DNA of 64,000 bases from Terrabacter sp. Ter38. Its GTDB lineage: Bacteria > Actinomycetota > Actinomycetes > Actinomycetales > Dermatophilaceae. The stretch covers positions 124,001 to 188,000 of the forward strand of contig NZ_JALJRZ010000006.1 of the NCBI RefSeq assembly GCF_024519435.1. The letters run 5' to 3'. Numbering within the stretch: the stretch's first letter is position 1; each line of letters opens with the position of its first letter. Both the position numbers and the translations under genes were made by a program. Below the pieces are notes generated by a model. It saw nothing but the letters and a program-made list of their open reading frames with translations, did no database searches and was not told the origin of the DNA. This document shows, piece after piece, positions 16,647 to 24,560 of this stretch.

Positions 16647-17269
16647 ACCGCGAGGGCTCCTTCGTCGACCGTCTCATCGAGATGGTCACGGTGCTCGTCC
16701 TCGGGCTCGCCACGGTCGGGACGGCCTGGTGCGGCTACCAGGCGTCCCAGTGGAGCGGGGCGCAGAGCACCGCGACGAGCACGTCGACCGACCAGCGCGT
16801 CGAGGCCAGCCGGCTGTTCGGCGTCGCGACCCAGAAGGTCAGCTACGACAGCAGCATGATCGCCCAGTACGCGCAGGCGGTGCAGGCGAAGAACACCCCG
16901 CTCGTCGGCTTCTACCGCGCGACCCTCATCCGCGAGGAGCTGCTCCCCGTCATCGACCGCTGGGAGGCCGAGATCAAGGCGGGAGGCACCCCCACGAGGC
17001 TCATCGACGACACGAGCTACATGGGCGCCCAGCTCGGGCCCTACCAGGCGGCCACCGCGAAGGCGGACGCCTCGGGCAAGCAGGCGCTCCAGGCCGGGGA
17101 AACGGCGCACGACTACGTCATCAACACGATCCTGCTCGCGGTCGCGCTCTTCTTCTCCGGCGTCCTGTCGAGCTTCCGCTACCGGCCGGCACGCCTGCTG
17201 CTCGTCGTGGCCGCCATCGCGACCGTGGCCGTGGCCGCCGTGAACCTCGCAGACCTGCCCATCGCCTGA
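16643..17269 (+). CDS. Membrane protein of unknown function
   Basis: 208 residues. One transmembrane helix near the N-terminus (about 14-32), a helical extracytoplasmic or cytoplasmic region with a coiled character (about 40-150), and two C-terminal helices (about 155-200). The layout resembles the DUF4337 group, but I do not claim membership. It is coupled to the band-7 gene by ATGA overlap, suggesting a membrane complex. Confidence 0.7.
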   Translation: MNREGSFVDRLIEMVTVLVLGLATVGTAWCGYQASQWSGAQSTATSTSTDQRVEASRLFGVATQKVSYDSSMIAQYAQAVQAKNTPLVGFYRATLIREELLPVIDRWEAEIKAGGTPTRLIDDTSYMGAQLGPYQAATAKADASGKQALQAGETAHDYVINTILLAVALFFSGVLSSFRYRPARLLLVVAAIATVAVAAVNLADLPIA

Positions 17270-17304
17270 CGGCGCGGCCGCGCTCGCAACGGGATCAGGA
17301 GGAG

Positions 17305-17322
17305 GACGGCACGCGCGCCGTC
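17305..17322 (+). terminator. Weak hairpin in the gap before dedA
   Basis: Perfect 6-base stem GACGGC / GCCGTC with a 6-base loop, 35 bases after the preceding stop. The rest of this 258-base gap (17270-17527) shows no gene; the dedA promoter is at its right end. Confidence 0.3.
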
Positions 17323-17514
17323 GTGGGCGCCGCAGCGTCCACGACCCCGAGTGTCCGGCAGGTGCCGCCACTCCTCCTTCGCTCCCGCGTCCATCGTGAA
17401 CCGGGTCCGCGCGCCGACGGAAGGGACGTCGTCCCATCGATATCCCTTCGAGACCCGCTCGAGACCCCACAGCGCGCCGACAGCGCGGATTCAGGCGCTC
17501 CCGGGCCCACGGCA

Positions 17515-17520
17515 TACCCT
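17515..17520 (+). promoter_or_regulatory. -10 box of a leaderless dedA transcript
   Basis: TACCCT seven bases before ATG 17528. The box overlaps a copy of the recurrent GGCATAC motif (17511-17517). Confidence 0.5.
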
Positions 17521-17527
17521 GTCACCC

Positions 17528-18256
17528 ATGCACGCACTCGCCTCCGTCCTGCCGGCCATCGCGCCGGCCCTCGGCCCCAAGTGGATGGACCCCACCTACC
17601 TGCTCCAGCAGTACGGCGAGGCCTTCTTCTGGATCGCCGTCGCCATCGTCTTCATCGAGTGCGGACTCCTCTTCCCGATCCTGCCCGGCGACTCCCTCCT
17701 CTTCGCGGTGGGCCTGTTCATCGCGACCGGCCAGGTGCACGTCAACCTCGGCGTGGCGATCGTGATCCTGTGCGCGTCGGCCTTCCTCGGCAACGTCGTC
17801 GGCTACGAGATCGGTCGGGCCCTCGGCACACCCCTCTATGCGCGCGACGGCAAGGTGCTCAAGAAGAAGTACTTCGACCAGACGACGGACTTCTTCGACC
17901 GGCACGGCAACAAGGCCCTCGTCATCGGGCGGTTCGTCCCGATCGTGCGCACCTACATCACCGTCGTCGCCGGCGTCAGCCGGATGGAGCGCCGCCGCTT
18001 CTTCACGTGGAGCGCCGTCGGCGCCGTCCTGTGGGCGGCCGGCATCACCCTTCTCGGCTACTTCCTCGGGCAGGCCTTCCCGTGGCTCACCGACAAGCTC
18101 GAGGTCGCGATCCTGCTCGTCGTCGCGGTCTCGCTGCTGCCGATGGTCTACGAGTTCCTCAAGCACCGCCGCCGGGCCAAGGCCCTCGCCGCCGAGACCG
18201 CCGACGCGGCGGGCGACATCTCCGACGCCGCGAGGGGCAGCGACCGCACCTCCTGA
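17528..18256 (+). CDS. DedA-family membrane protein
   Basis: 242 residues. DedA/VTT-domain signatures: an acidic residue in VFIECGLLFPILPGDSLLFAVG, the FxGxxxGY-type segment AFLGNVVGYEIGRALG, and the arginine motif GRFVPIVRTYITVVAGVSRM. DedA proteins are thought to be proton-driven lipid flippases or scramblases involved in recycling undecaprenyl phosphate or phospholipids. Five or six hydrophobic segments, with a charged C-terminal tail. Start fixed by the adjacent -10 box. Confidence 0.93.
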   Translation: MHALASVLPAIAPALGPKWMDPTYLLQQYGEAFFWIAVAIVFIECGLLFPILPGDSLLFAVGLFIATGQVHVNLGVAIVILCASAFLGNVVGYEIGRALGTPLYARDGKVLKKKYFDQTTDFFDRHGNKALVIGRFVPIVRTYITVVAGVSRMERRRFFTWSAVGAVLWAAGITLLGYFLGQAFPWLTDKLEVAILLVVAVSLLPMVYEFLKHRRRAKALAAETADAAGDISDAARGSDRTS

Positions 18257-18341
18257 CCTACCCGCACGCCTTGACGTGAAGTCCTGACGCGCCGCCCGTG
18301 CCCGGAGCACACTGGTGCTGCAGGGGCGATGGGAGGACGTC

Positions 18342-19292
18342 ATGGAGACAACGACCGAGACCCCGGACACCGGGTCCGACGTCGGCGGTGCCTACCGCCG
18401 CAGCGTGCACTGGTGGACGCAGCAGGTCGCCTCGGTGGCCGACGACCAGTGGGGCCTGCCGACGCCGTGCAGCGAATGGACGGTGCGGGACCTCGTGAAC
18501 CACGTGACGGGCGAGGACCTCTGGACCTCACCGCTCATGCGCGGCCGCAGCATCGCCGACGTCGGCAGCCGGCTCGACGGCGACCTCCTAGGTGAGGACG
18601 CCCGGGACGCCGCGGCGTCAGCCGCGACCGAGGCCCTCGGCGCCGTCGCCGAGACGCTCCCCTCGCACGGCACCGTGCAGCTGTCCTACGGCGAGGAGTC
18701 GATGGACGAGTACGTCCGCCAGCTCGTGGCAGACCACCTCGTGCACGGCTGGGACCTCGCGGCGGCGATCGGGCAGGACCGCACGCTCGACCCGGGCCTC
18801 GTCGCCGACGTGGCGACGTGGTTCGACCGCATGGAGGAGGCCTACCGCTCCGGCGGGGCGGTCGGACCGCGTATGCCGTCCGGTGGCGACCCGCAGGCCG
18901 ACCTCCTCGCGCGCTTCGGACGGGACGGCGCCTGGGGTCCGAACCACGCGGGTTTCACCGCCTTCGTCGCGGCGTTCGGCCGGGGCGACGTCGACGCGAT
19001 CATGTCGCTCATGACCGACGACTGCGTCTTCGAGGCCACGGGGCCGGCGCCGGACGGCGTACGCCATGAGGGCGCGACCGACGTGCGCTCGGTGTGGGAG
19101 TCGCTCTTCACCGAGACGGGCAGCCCGCTCTTCACGGCCGAGGAGTCCTTCGTCGCCGGCGACCGGGGGGTGCTGCGCTGGCGCTTCTCCTGGGTTGCCC
19201 CCGACGGCTCGCCCGGTCACGTGCGCGGCATCGACCTCGTGCGCCTGCGCGACGGCAAGGTCTGCGAGAAGCTCTCCTACGTCAAGGGCTGA
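18342..19292 (+). CDS. Mycothiol-isomerase-like (DinB) domain fused to a SnoaL/NTF2-like domain
   Basis: 316 residues. Residues about 1-190 match the TIGR03086 / maleylpyruvate isomerase N-terminal fold: a metal-site His in DLVNHVTGED and in VADHLVHGWDLAAA, with CSEWTVRDLV before. Residues about 200-316 are a SnoaL-like cone domain (AFGRGDVDAIMSLMTDDCVFEATGPAP and RGIDLVRLRDGKV). The first domain suggests a mycothiol-linked or metal-dependent transferase; the second usually binds small hydrophobic ligands. Start ATG 18342 has a GGGAGGA ribosome site. The substrate is not predictable. Confidence 0.8.
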   Translation: METTTETPDTGSDVGGAYRRSVHWWTQQVASVADDQWGLPTPCSEWTVRDLVNHVTGEDLWTSPLMRGRSIADVGSRLDGDLLGEDARDAAASAATEALGAVAETLPSHGTVQLSYGEESMDEYVRQLVADHLVHGWDLAAAIGQDRTLDPGLVADVATWFDRMEEAYRSGGAVGPRMPSGGDPQADLLARFGRDGAWGPNHAGFTAFVAAFGRGDVDAIMSLMTDDCVFEATGPAPDGVRHEGATDVRSVWESLFTETGSPLFTAEESFVAGDRGVLRWRFSWVAPDGSPGHVRGIDLVRLRDGKVCEKLSYVKG

Positions 19293-19296
19293 CGCC

Positions 19297-19313
19297 CCTG
19301 ACACCCCGTCAGG
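19297..19313. terminator. Bidirectional hairpin between convergent genes
   Basis: CCTGAC-N5-GTCAGG, a perfect 6-base stem lying between two converging genes and overlapping the lemA stop codon (19309). Confidence 0.45.
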
Positions 19314-20049
19314 CGCCGGACGTGCCCGGTCCGGCCGAGTCGGACGTCGGGTCGGGCTGTGCGGCGCCGGGGGCCTGGGCCTGCGGCAGCGCGCCCGGCG
19401 CGCCACCCGGCTGGGTCGACGAGCCGCCGACGGCACCGGGCTGGGTGGACGCCGAGACGGCCGGGGTGCCGGAGCCCCCGACGGCGCTGTCGCCCCCGAA
19501 CGACACGCTCGGGGCGACGGCCTCGGTCGCGGGGGTCTCGAAGTACTCGGCGCGCTTGACGCCGGCCATGTTGGCGACGATGTTCGAGGGGACGGACTCG
19601 ACCTTGGTGTTGAGGTCGCGCACCAGGGCGTTGTAGTAGCGGCGCGAGCTCGCGATGCGGTCCTCGGTGCTCGTCAGCTCCTGCTGGAGGGCGAGGAAGT
19701 TCTGGTTGGCCTTGAGGTCGGGGTAGGCCTCGGCGACGGCCATGAGGCGGCCGAGCGCCTGGCTCAGCTGACCCTCGGCCTGTGCCGAGGCGGCGGGCGT
19801 CGACGCGCCCGACATGGCGGCGGACCGGGCCTGCATGACCTCCTCGAGCGTGCCGCGCTCGTGCGACGCGTAGCCCTTGACCGTCTCGACGAGGTTGGGG
19901 ATGAGGTCGTGACGACGCTTCAGCTCGACGTCGATCTGGCGCCAGCCCTCCTCGACCTTGTTGCGCAGGCCGATGAGGCCGTTGTACATGACGACGCCGA
20001 CGACGGCGAGGAGCACGACGAGGCCGAGCAGGATCCAGACGATGATCAT
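19309..20049 (-). CDS. lemA: LemA family protein
   Basis: 246 residues. One N-terminal transmembrane helix (residues 2-22), then the LemA helical domain with the diagnostic WRQIDVELKRRHDLIPNLVETVKGYASHE, and AYPDLKANQNFLALQQELTSTEDRI. After about residue 175 the tail is low-complexity Gly/Ser/Pro/Ala. Function is not firmly known. ATG 20049 has a GGGAGAA ribosome site; a TAGGAT -10 box on the minus strand at 20101-20096 implies a leader of about 40 bases. Confidence 0.93.
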   Translation of the reverse strand: MIIVWILLGLVVLLAVVGVVMYNGLIGLRNKVEEGWRQIDVELKRRHDLIPNLVETVKGYASHERGTLEEVMQARSAAMSGASTPAASAQAEGQLSQALGRLMAVAEAYPDLKANQNFLALQQELTSTEDRIASSRRYYNALVRDLNTKVESVPSNIVANMAGVKRAEYFETPATEAVAPSVSFGGDSAVGGSGTPAVSASTQPGAVGGSSTQPGGAPGALPQAQAPGAAQPDPTSDSAGPGTSGA

Positions 20050-20095
20050 GGGTTCTCCCGATAGAGGGCGGCGGGTCGGTGTGCCGGTCGAGCCG

Positions 20096-20101
20096 ATCCT
20101 A
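20096..20101 (-). promoter_or_regulatory. -10 box of lemA
   Basis: TAGGAT on the minus strand, about 47 bases before the lemA start; this gene has a true leader with a ribosome site, unlike many neighbours. Confidence 0.45.
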
Positions 20102-20192
20102 GTGCGGGGTGCACGCGTGCAGACCGGGTCGCGGGTGCGACGCGGTCGCCGCTCCCCCGGTTCCTGTCGGTGCCGGGTCCTAGCGTGGACGC

Positions 20193-20486
20193 ATGACGAC
20201 GCTCCGGTTCACGGCCGACCTGTGGCGCTGGGAGGCGCAGACGGGATGGTTCTTCGTGACGGTCGGCACCGACGCGTCGGCGCGCATCCGCGAGGTCCCG
20301 CGGCCGCCGCGCGGCTTCGGCTCCGTGCGCGTCCGGGCGACCGTCGGAGCCACGACGTGGACGACGTCCGTCTTCCCGGACGCGAGCCGCGGCGCCTACG
20401 TGCTGCCGGTCAAGAAGGCGGTGCGCCACGCCGAGGGTCTCGGGGAGGGCGACCCGGCCGACGTCGTCCTCGAGGTGCTCGAGTGA
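20193..20486 (+). CDS. DUF1905 family protein
   Basis: 97 residues, beginning MTTLRFTADLWRWEAQTGWFFV. The beta-rich pattern with WFFVTV, GFGSVRVRATVG and LPVKKAVR matches DUF1905, a small barrel domain of unknown function. ATG is six bases after a TAGCGT -10 box (20181-20186), so leaderless. Overlaps the next gene by four bases (GTGA). Confidence 0.88.
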   Translation: MTTLRFTADLWRWEAQTGWFFVTVGTDASARIREVPRPPRGFGSVRVRATVGATTWTTSVFPDASRGAYVLPVKKAVRHAEGLGEGDPADVVLEVLE

Positions 20487-21163
20487 GCGGCACCGTCCCC
20501 CCGGCCCGCAACCGGGTCGACCCCTTCGGCACCGTCGTCGCGGCTCCCGGGCGCGGCGACCTCATGGGCAACCGGGGCCGGCTGCACGACGGCGCGGGCA
20601 CACGCGACGTCCGCCGGCACCACGTCGGACGGGCGTGGATCACGTGCCTGCTGGACGTCCGCGACCGCCGGGTGCGGCAGTGGGACCCCAGCCACTACAC
20701 GCCGCTCTTCTTCCTCGACGAGGCGCTGGCGCTCGCGGCCGGGCATCGTCCGTGTGCCGAGTGCCGTCGCGCCGACTTCGGCCGCTTCCGCGACCTCGTC
20801 GCAGTGGCGCACCGCACGACCCGCCTGCCGGCCCCCGGCCTCGACCGGCTGCTCCACGACGAGCGCTGGGACGCGCGCCGCCGCACCCGCCGGCTGCACG
20901 CGTACGCCTGGGGTGACCTGCCCGACGGCACCTACGTGCTGCTGGGGTCGGGTCCGGCCGTCGTCACCAGCGGGGGCCTGCTGCCCTGGCTGCGCGACAA
21001 CACGTATGCCGCCGTCCCCGTCGAGCGTCCCCGCGTCGGCATCGCGACGGTGATCACGCCACCGTCGTCGGTCGAGGCCCTGCGGGGAGGGTTCGAGGTC
21101 CACGTCGGGCGGCGCCCGGGTGGGCCTCAGGCGAGCCCGAGCTCCTCGAGCGAGAAGGCGTAG
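20483..21163 (+). CDS. Conserved protein with a HRPCxxC motif, unknown function
   Basis: 226 residues from a GTG coupled to the DUF1905 stop. Notable features are DPSHYTPLFFLDEALALAAGH followed by RPCAECRRADF, a CxxC pair resembling one half of an Ada-type zinc site, and a C-terminal part with YVLLGSGPAVV and GGLLPWLRDN. No enzymatic motif recognised. Its last 37 bases overlap the 3' end of pyrE on the opposite strand, so the two transcripts are antisense to each other there. Confidence 0.75.
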   Translation: MSGTVPPARNRVDPFGTVVAAPGRGDLMGNRGRLHDGAGTRDVRRHHVGRAWITCLLDVRDRRVRQWDPSHYTPLFFLDEALALAAGHRPCAECRRADFGRFRDLVAVAHRTTRLPAPGLDRLLHDERWDARRRTRRLHAYAWGDLPDGTYVLLGSGPAVVTSGGLLPWLRDNTYAAVPVERPRVGIATVITPPSSVEALRGGFEVHVGRRPGGPQASPSSSSEKA

Positions 21164-21690
21164 CGGTACTCCACGCCCGCCTCGGCCGTGATCCGGTCGC
21201 CGGCGCCGGTGGCGCGGTCGGCGATGGTGGCGACGGCGACGACCTCGGCGCCGTCCGCACGGGCTGCCTCGACGGCGGCGAGGGGCGACGCACCGGTCGT
21301 CGTCGTGTCCTCGACGACGAGCACCTGTCGACCGGTGATCGACGGCCCCTCGATGCGCTGCTGGAGGCCGTGCGCCTTGCCGGCCTTGCGCACGACGAAG
21401 GCGTCGAGGCGCTCACCGGCGGCCGCGGCCGCGTGCAGCATCGAGGTCGCGACGGGGTCGGCGCCGAGCGTCAGGCCACCCACGGCGGCATACGTCAGGT
21501 CCCGGGTCAGCTCGCGCATGACGATCCCGACGAGGGGCGCGGCCTCCCCGTCGAGGGAGATGCGGCGCAGGTCGACGTAGTAGTCGGCCTCCTTGCCCGA
21601 GCTGAGGGTCACGCGACCGTGGACGATCGCCCTCTCCCGGATGATCTCGAGCAGGCGGGCACGGGCAGCGGGGGTGTCAGTGTCGGTCAC
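21127..21690 (-). CDS. pyrE: Orotate phosphoribosyltransferase
   Basis: 187 residues. Transfers phosphoribose from PRPP to orotate in UMP synthesis. Seen: VTLSSGKEADYYVDLRR at the N-terminus, the catalytic lysine region FVVRKAGKAHGLQQRIEG, and the PRPP loop VLVVEDTTTTGASPL. GTG 21690 follows a TACGAT -10 by eight bases. It stands alone rather than in a pyr operon, as is common in actinobacteria. A much longer in-frame upstream extension is rejected because it crosses the opposite gene and the promoter. Confidence 0.94.
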   Translation of the reverse strand: MTDTDTPAARARLLEIIRERAIVHGRVTLSSGKEADYYVDLRRISLDGEAAPLVGIVMRELTRDLTYAAVGGLTLGADPVATSMLHAAAAAGERLDAFVVRKAGKAHGLQQRIEGPSITGRQVLVVEDTTTTGASPLAAVEAARADGAEVVAVATIADRATGAGDRITAEAGVEYRYAFSLEELGLA

Positions 21691-21841
21691 GAGGCTCCAT
21701 CGTAGGGCCCCCGTCAGTCGGGCCGCCCCCGAACTGCCACCGGTGCATCTCGACGACGAGGCGAGAGCCCTGGGGAGGTCGCCGGCCGTCGGACCGGAAA
21801 AGAGCTGTCGGGTGGGCGCGGTCCGGTGGTAGACATCCGGC

Positions 21842-22642
21842 GTGACGAGCGCTCCCGAGTTCCCCGACCTGCTGCGCCTCGTCGACGAGCGGTCGCGGGC
21901 CTTCCGCTCCGCCGTGTCGATGGCCTCCACGCTCGACGTGCCGGTCCCGACGTGTCCCGAGTGGACCCTCCGCGACCTGGTGCACCACGTGGGCGAGGGG
22001 CGACGCTCCTGGGCCGCCACGGTCGCCGCCGGGCCCGCGGCGACCTCCCGGATCCGGCCGCCGACGGACGGCGACGCGGCTGCGCCGCGGGAGCCCGAGG
22101 CCCTGGACACCTGGCTGGCGGCGTCGAGCGGGCTGCTCCTCGACGCGCTGCGCGAGGCGGGACCCGAGCGTGGCTGCTGGACGTGGTGGGGTGACTCGCA
22201 GTCGCCCCGGACGTGCGGCGCCGTCGCCCGGCACCAGCTCCAGGAGATCGCCGTGCACACGTACGACGCCCAGCTCACGGTCGGCGCCCCCCGGGCCCTA
22301 CCCGACGACGTGGCCCTCGACGGGGTCGAGGAGTTCCTCTTCACCTGCTGCGCCACGACGAGCCCGTGGCCGCACGAGCCCGCCGTCGTCGACTACGAGG
22401 CGACCGAGGGTCGCTCGTGGCGGCTGCGGGTCTCCGCCGACGGCGCGCGGATCGCACGACGGCCCGAGGCCGGCGGGCCGGGGGCTGCCAACGACGGCCG
22501 GGAGACGGTCGATGCCCGCGTCAGCGCCACGGCGAGCGAGATCGTCCTTGCCGCCTTCTACGGCCGCCGGTCCCTGGAGGGACTGACGATCGAGGGCGAC
22601 CGACGGGTCATCGACCGGCTGATCGCCTGGGAGCCGGAGTAG
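21842..22642 (+). CDS. Maleylpyruvate isomerase family mycothiol-dependent enzyme
   Basis: 266 residues. N-terminal DinB/MDMPI domain: VPTCPEWTLRDLVHHVGEGRR with a metal-site His, and RHQLQEIAVHTYDAQLTVG with the second His and an acidic partner; C-terminal MDMPI_C-like domain (about 165-266). Family members use mycothiol or a metal for isomerisation or conjugation; the substrate here is unknown. GTG start. The window holds a second such domain at 18342-19292 and a DinB domain at 62992-63915. Confidence 0.85.
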   Translation: MTSAPEFPDLLRLVDERSRAFRSAVSMASTLDVPVPTCPEWTLRDLVHHVGEGRRSWAATVAAGPAATSRIRPPTDGDAAAPREPEALDTWLAASSGLLLDALREAGPERGCWTWWGDSQSPRTCGAVARHQLQEIAVHTYDAQLTVGAPRALPDDVALDGVEEFLFTCCATTSPWPHEPAVVDYEATEGRSWRLRVSADGARIARRPEAGGPGAANDGRETVDARVSATASEIVLAAFYGRRSLEGLTIEGDRRVIDRLIAWEPE

Positions 22643-22644
22643 CG

Positions 22645-22661
22645 CCGACGATCAGCGTCGG
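22645..22661. terminator. Bidirectional hairpin between convergent genes
   Basis: CCGACG-N5-CGTCGG, perfect 6-base stem, three bases past the plus-strand stop and overlapping the stop codon of the minus-strand SDR gene. Confidence 0.45.
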
Positions 22662-23425
22662 ACGAGGCGGCCCCGACGGATGAGCGAGCGCGGCACGACG
22701 CGGAGCAGCCCGACCAGCGCCTTGTACTGCAGGCCCGGGACCGAGACGACCCGGCCCTTGTCGACGTCGTCCAGGCAGTCGGAGACGAGCCGCGTCGGGT
22801 CGAGCCACATGAAGTCGGGCCCGGGCTTGCTGATCCCCGCGCGCTGCTGGAACTCGGTGTGGGTGAAGCCGGGGCACAGGGCCGTCACGGTGACCCCCGA
22901 CCCGGCGAGCTCGCCGGCGAGCCCCTCGCTGAAGGTCGTGACCCACGCCTTGGCCGCGGAGTAGGAGCCGGAGGCGATGAAACCGGCCACCGACGAGACG
23001 TTGACGATGCGGCCCCGCCCGCGCTCTCGCATCGCGACACCGGCCGCGTGCGAGAGGACGAGCACCGCCCGCGTCAGCACGTCGAAGGCGGCCTCCTCCA
23101 CGGCGACGTCGTTGCGCAGGAAGCTGCGGCGCTGGCCGTAGCCGGCGTTGTTGACGAGCACGTCGACGGGACGCCCGGGGTCGGCCACGCGGTCGGCGAC
23201 CGTCTGCAGCGCCGACCGGTCCGAGAGGTCGGCGACGAGCACCTCGGCCGTGACGGCATACGTGCTCGTCAGCTCGGCGGCGACGGCGTCGAGGCGCTCA
23301 CGGTCGCGGGCGACGAGGACCAGGTCGTGCTGGCGGGCGGCGAGCTGCCGCGCGAACTCGTGTCCGATGCCAGCGCTCGCGCCGGTGACGAGGGCCGTGG
23401 GTCGCGTCGTGCGCGGTGCAGTCAT
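22652..23425 (-). CDS. Short-chain dehydrogenase/reductase (SDR)
   Basis: 257 residues. Rossmann glycine motif GASAGIGHEFA (about residue 15), NNAGYGQ, the catalytic Ser in VSSVAGFIASG and Tyr-Lys in SYSAAKAW. This is the DltE/YqjQ-like classical SDR subgroup with broad substrates. ATG 23425 is seven bases after a TAGGGT box, so leaderless; longer in-frame sequence upstream would run through the promoter of xth. Confidence 0.93.
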   Translation of the reverse strand: MTAPRTTRPTALVTGASAGIGHEFARQLAARQHDLVLVARDRERLDAVAAELTSTYAVTAEVLVADLSDRSALQTVADRVADPGRPVDVLVNNAGYGQRRSFLRNDVAVEEAAFDVLTRAVLVLSHAAGVAMRERGRGRIVNVSSVAGFIASGSYSAAKAWVTTFSEGLAGELAGSGVTVTALCPGFTHTEFQQRAGISKPGPDFMWLDPTRLVSDCLDDVDKGRVVSVPGLQYKALVGLLRVVPRSLIRRGRLVRR

Positions 23426-23432
23426 GTGGCTC

Positions 23433-23469
23433 ACCCTAGGGACCGGCCGTCGGCGCGGCGGTCTAGGGT
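23433..23469. promoter_or_regulatory. Divergent leaderless promoters (SDR / exonuclease III)
   Basis: TAGGGT on the minus strand (23438-23433), seven bases before ATG 23425; TAGGGT on the plus strand (23464-23469), eight bases before GTG 23478. The two genes are separated by only 52 bases. Confidence 0.6.
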
Positions 23470-23477
23470 GGCCGACT

Positions 23478-24302
23478 GTGCGCATCGCCACCTGGAACGT
23501 CAACTCCATCCGATCCCGCGTCGACCGCGTCGCCGCCTGGCTCGAGCGGAGCGACGTCGACGTGCTCGCGATCCAGGAGACCAAGGCGCGCGCCGACCAG
23601 TTCCCCCTCGAGCGGTTCGAGGCTCTCGGCTACGAGGTCGCCCACCACGGACTGAGCCAGTGGAACGGCGTCGCCGTCGTCTCGCGGGTCGGTCTCGAGG
23701 ACGTGCAGGTCGGGTTCGACGGGATGCCGGGCTGGGGAGACCCGGTCGCGCCCGAGGCGCGCGCCATCAGCGCGCTGTGCGACGGCGTACGCGTGTGGTC
23801 CCTCTACGTCCCGAACGGCCGCTCCCTCGATGACCCGCACCTCGCCTACAAGCTGAGCTGGCTCGAGGCGCTGGCGGCTGCCGGCCGCGGATGGCTGGCC
23901 GACGACCCCGGGGCTCAGATCGCCCTGCTCGGCGACTGGAACATCGCGCCGACGGACGCCGACGTGTGGAGCGTCCCCTACTACGAGGACAAGACCCACA
24001 CCTCGCCCGGTGAGCGCGCCGCCTTCCAGGGCGTCGTCGACGCCGGCTTCCGCGACGTCGTGCGCCCGCACACGAGCGAGCCCGGCACCTTCACCTACTG
24101 GGACTACACGCAGCTGCGCTTCCAGAAGCGCCAGGGCATGCGCATCGACTTCGCGCTGTGCTCCCCCGCCCTCGCCGACCGCGTCGTCGGGGCCGCCATC
24201 GACCGCGAGGAGCGCAAGGGCAAGGGTGCCTCCGACCACGCGCCCGTCGTCTTCCAGGTCGGCGTCGCCGAGGACGTCGAGCCGACGGGCTCCGACACGT
24301 GA
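23478..24302 (+). CDS. xth: Exodeoxyribonuclease III / AP endonuclease
   Basis: 274 residues. Base excision repair nuclease. Motifs of the exonuclease III fold are present: RIATWNVNSIRSRVDRV, the metal Glu in LAIQETKARADQFP, LYVPNGRS, LLGDWNIAPTDADV, and GASDHAPVVF with the catalytic Asp-His. GTG start is fixed by MRIATWNVNS-type conservation and by the -10 box. Confidence 0.96.
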   Translation: MRIATWNVNSIRSRVDRVAAWLERSDVDVLAIQETKARADQFPLERFEALGYEVAHHGLSQWNGVAVVSRVGLEDVQVGFDGMPGWGDPVAPEARAISALCDGVRVWSLYVPNGRSLDDPHLAYKLSWLEALAAAGRGWLADDPGAQIALLGDWNIAPTDADVWSVPYYEDKTHTSPGERAAFQGVVDAGFRDVVRPHTSEPGTFTYWDYTQLRFQKRQGMRIDFALCSPALADRVVGAAIDREERKGKGASDHAPVVFQVGVAEDVEPTGSDT

Positions 24303-24560
24303 GGCGCCACGACCGCCCGCGGACCGCTGTGAGCCCCCGGCCCGCCGTTCATGTCCTGACGCTACGTCCCCGCGACCCGTCCCGTCACCACCCGCTCGTC
24401 GGGCAGGCCCAACGGTCGCATGCCGCCCTGCCGTCCCTGCGTCACGGGTGCATCCCGTGCAGCACTGACGTAGGGAGCGGGGCGGGGCGGGTCCGGCCGC
24501 TCGTCCGACGTCACCAACGTCGGGGGTCAGCCCTTGGCGGGCAGGTGCGCGTCGAACGTC
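24303..24560. other. Intergenic region without a recognised gene
   Basis: 258 bases between converging xth and the MFS gene. The only structure I see is a small perfect hairpin CACGGG-N5-CCCGTG (24443-24459), possibly a terminator. A minus-frame reading that would extend a short peptide to 24527 is a shadow of the MFS 3' end. Confidence 0.5.

Noticed and set aside
24527-24560. Extra C-terminal coding stretch after the P55-like MFS gene
   Set aside because: It belongs to another frame that shadows the MFS 3' end and has no start or family of its own.
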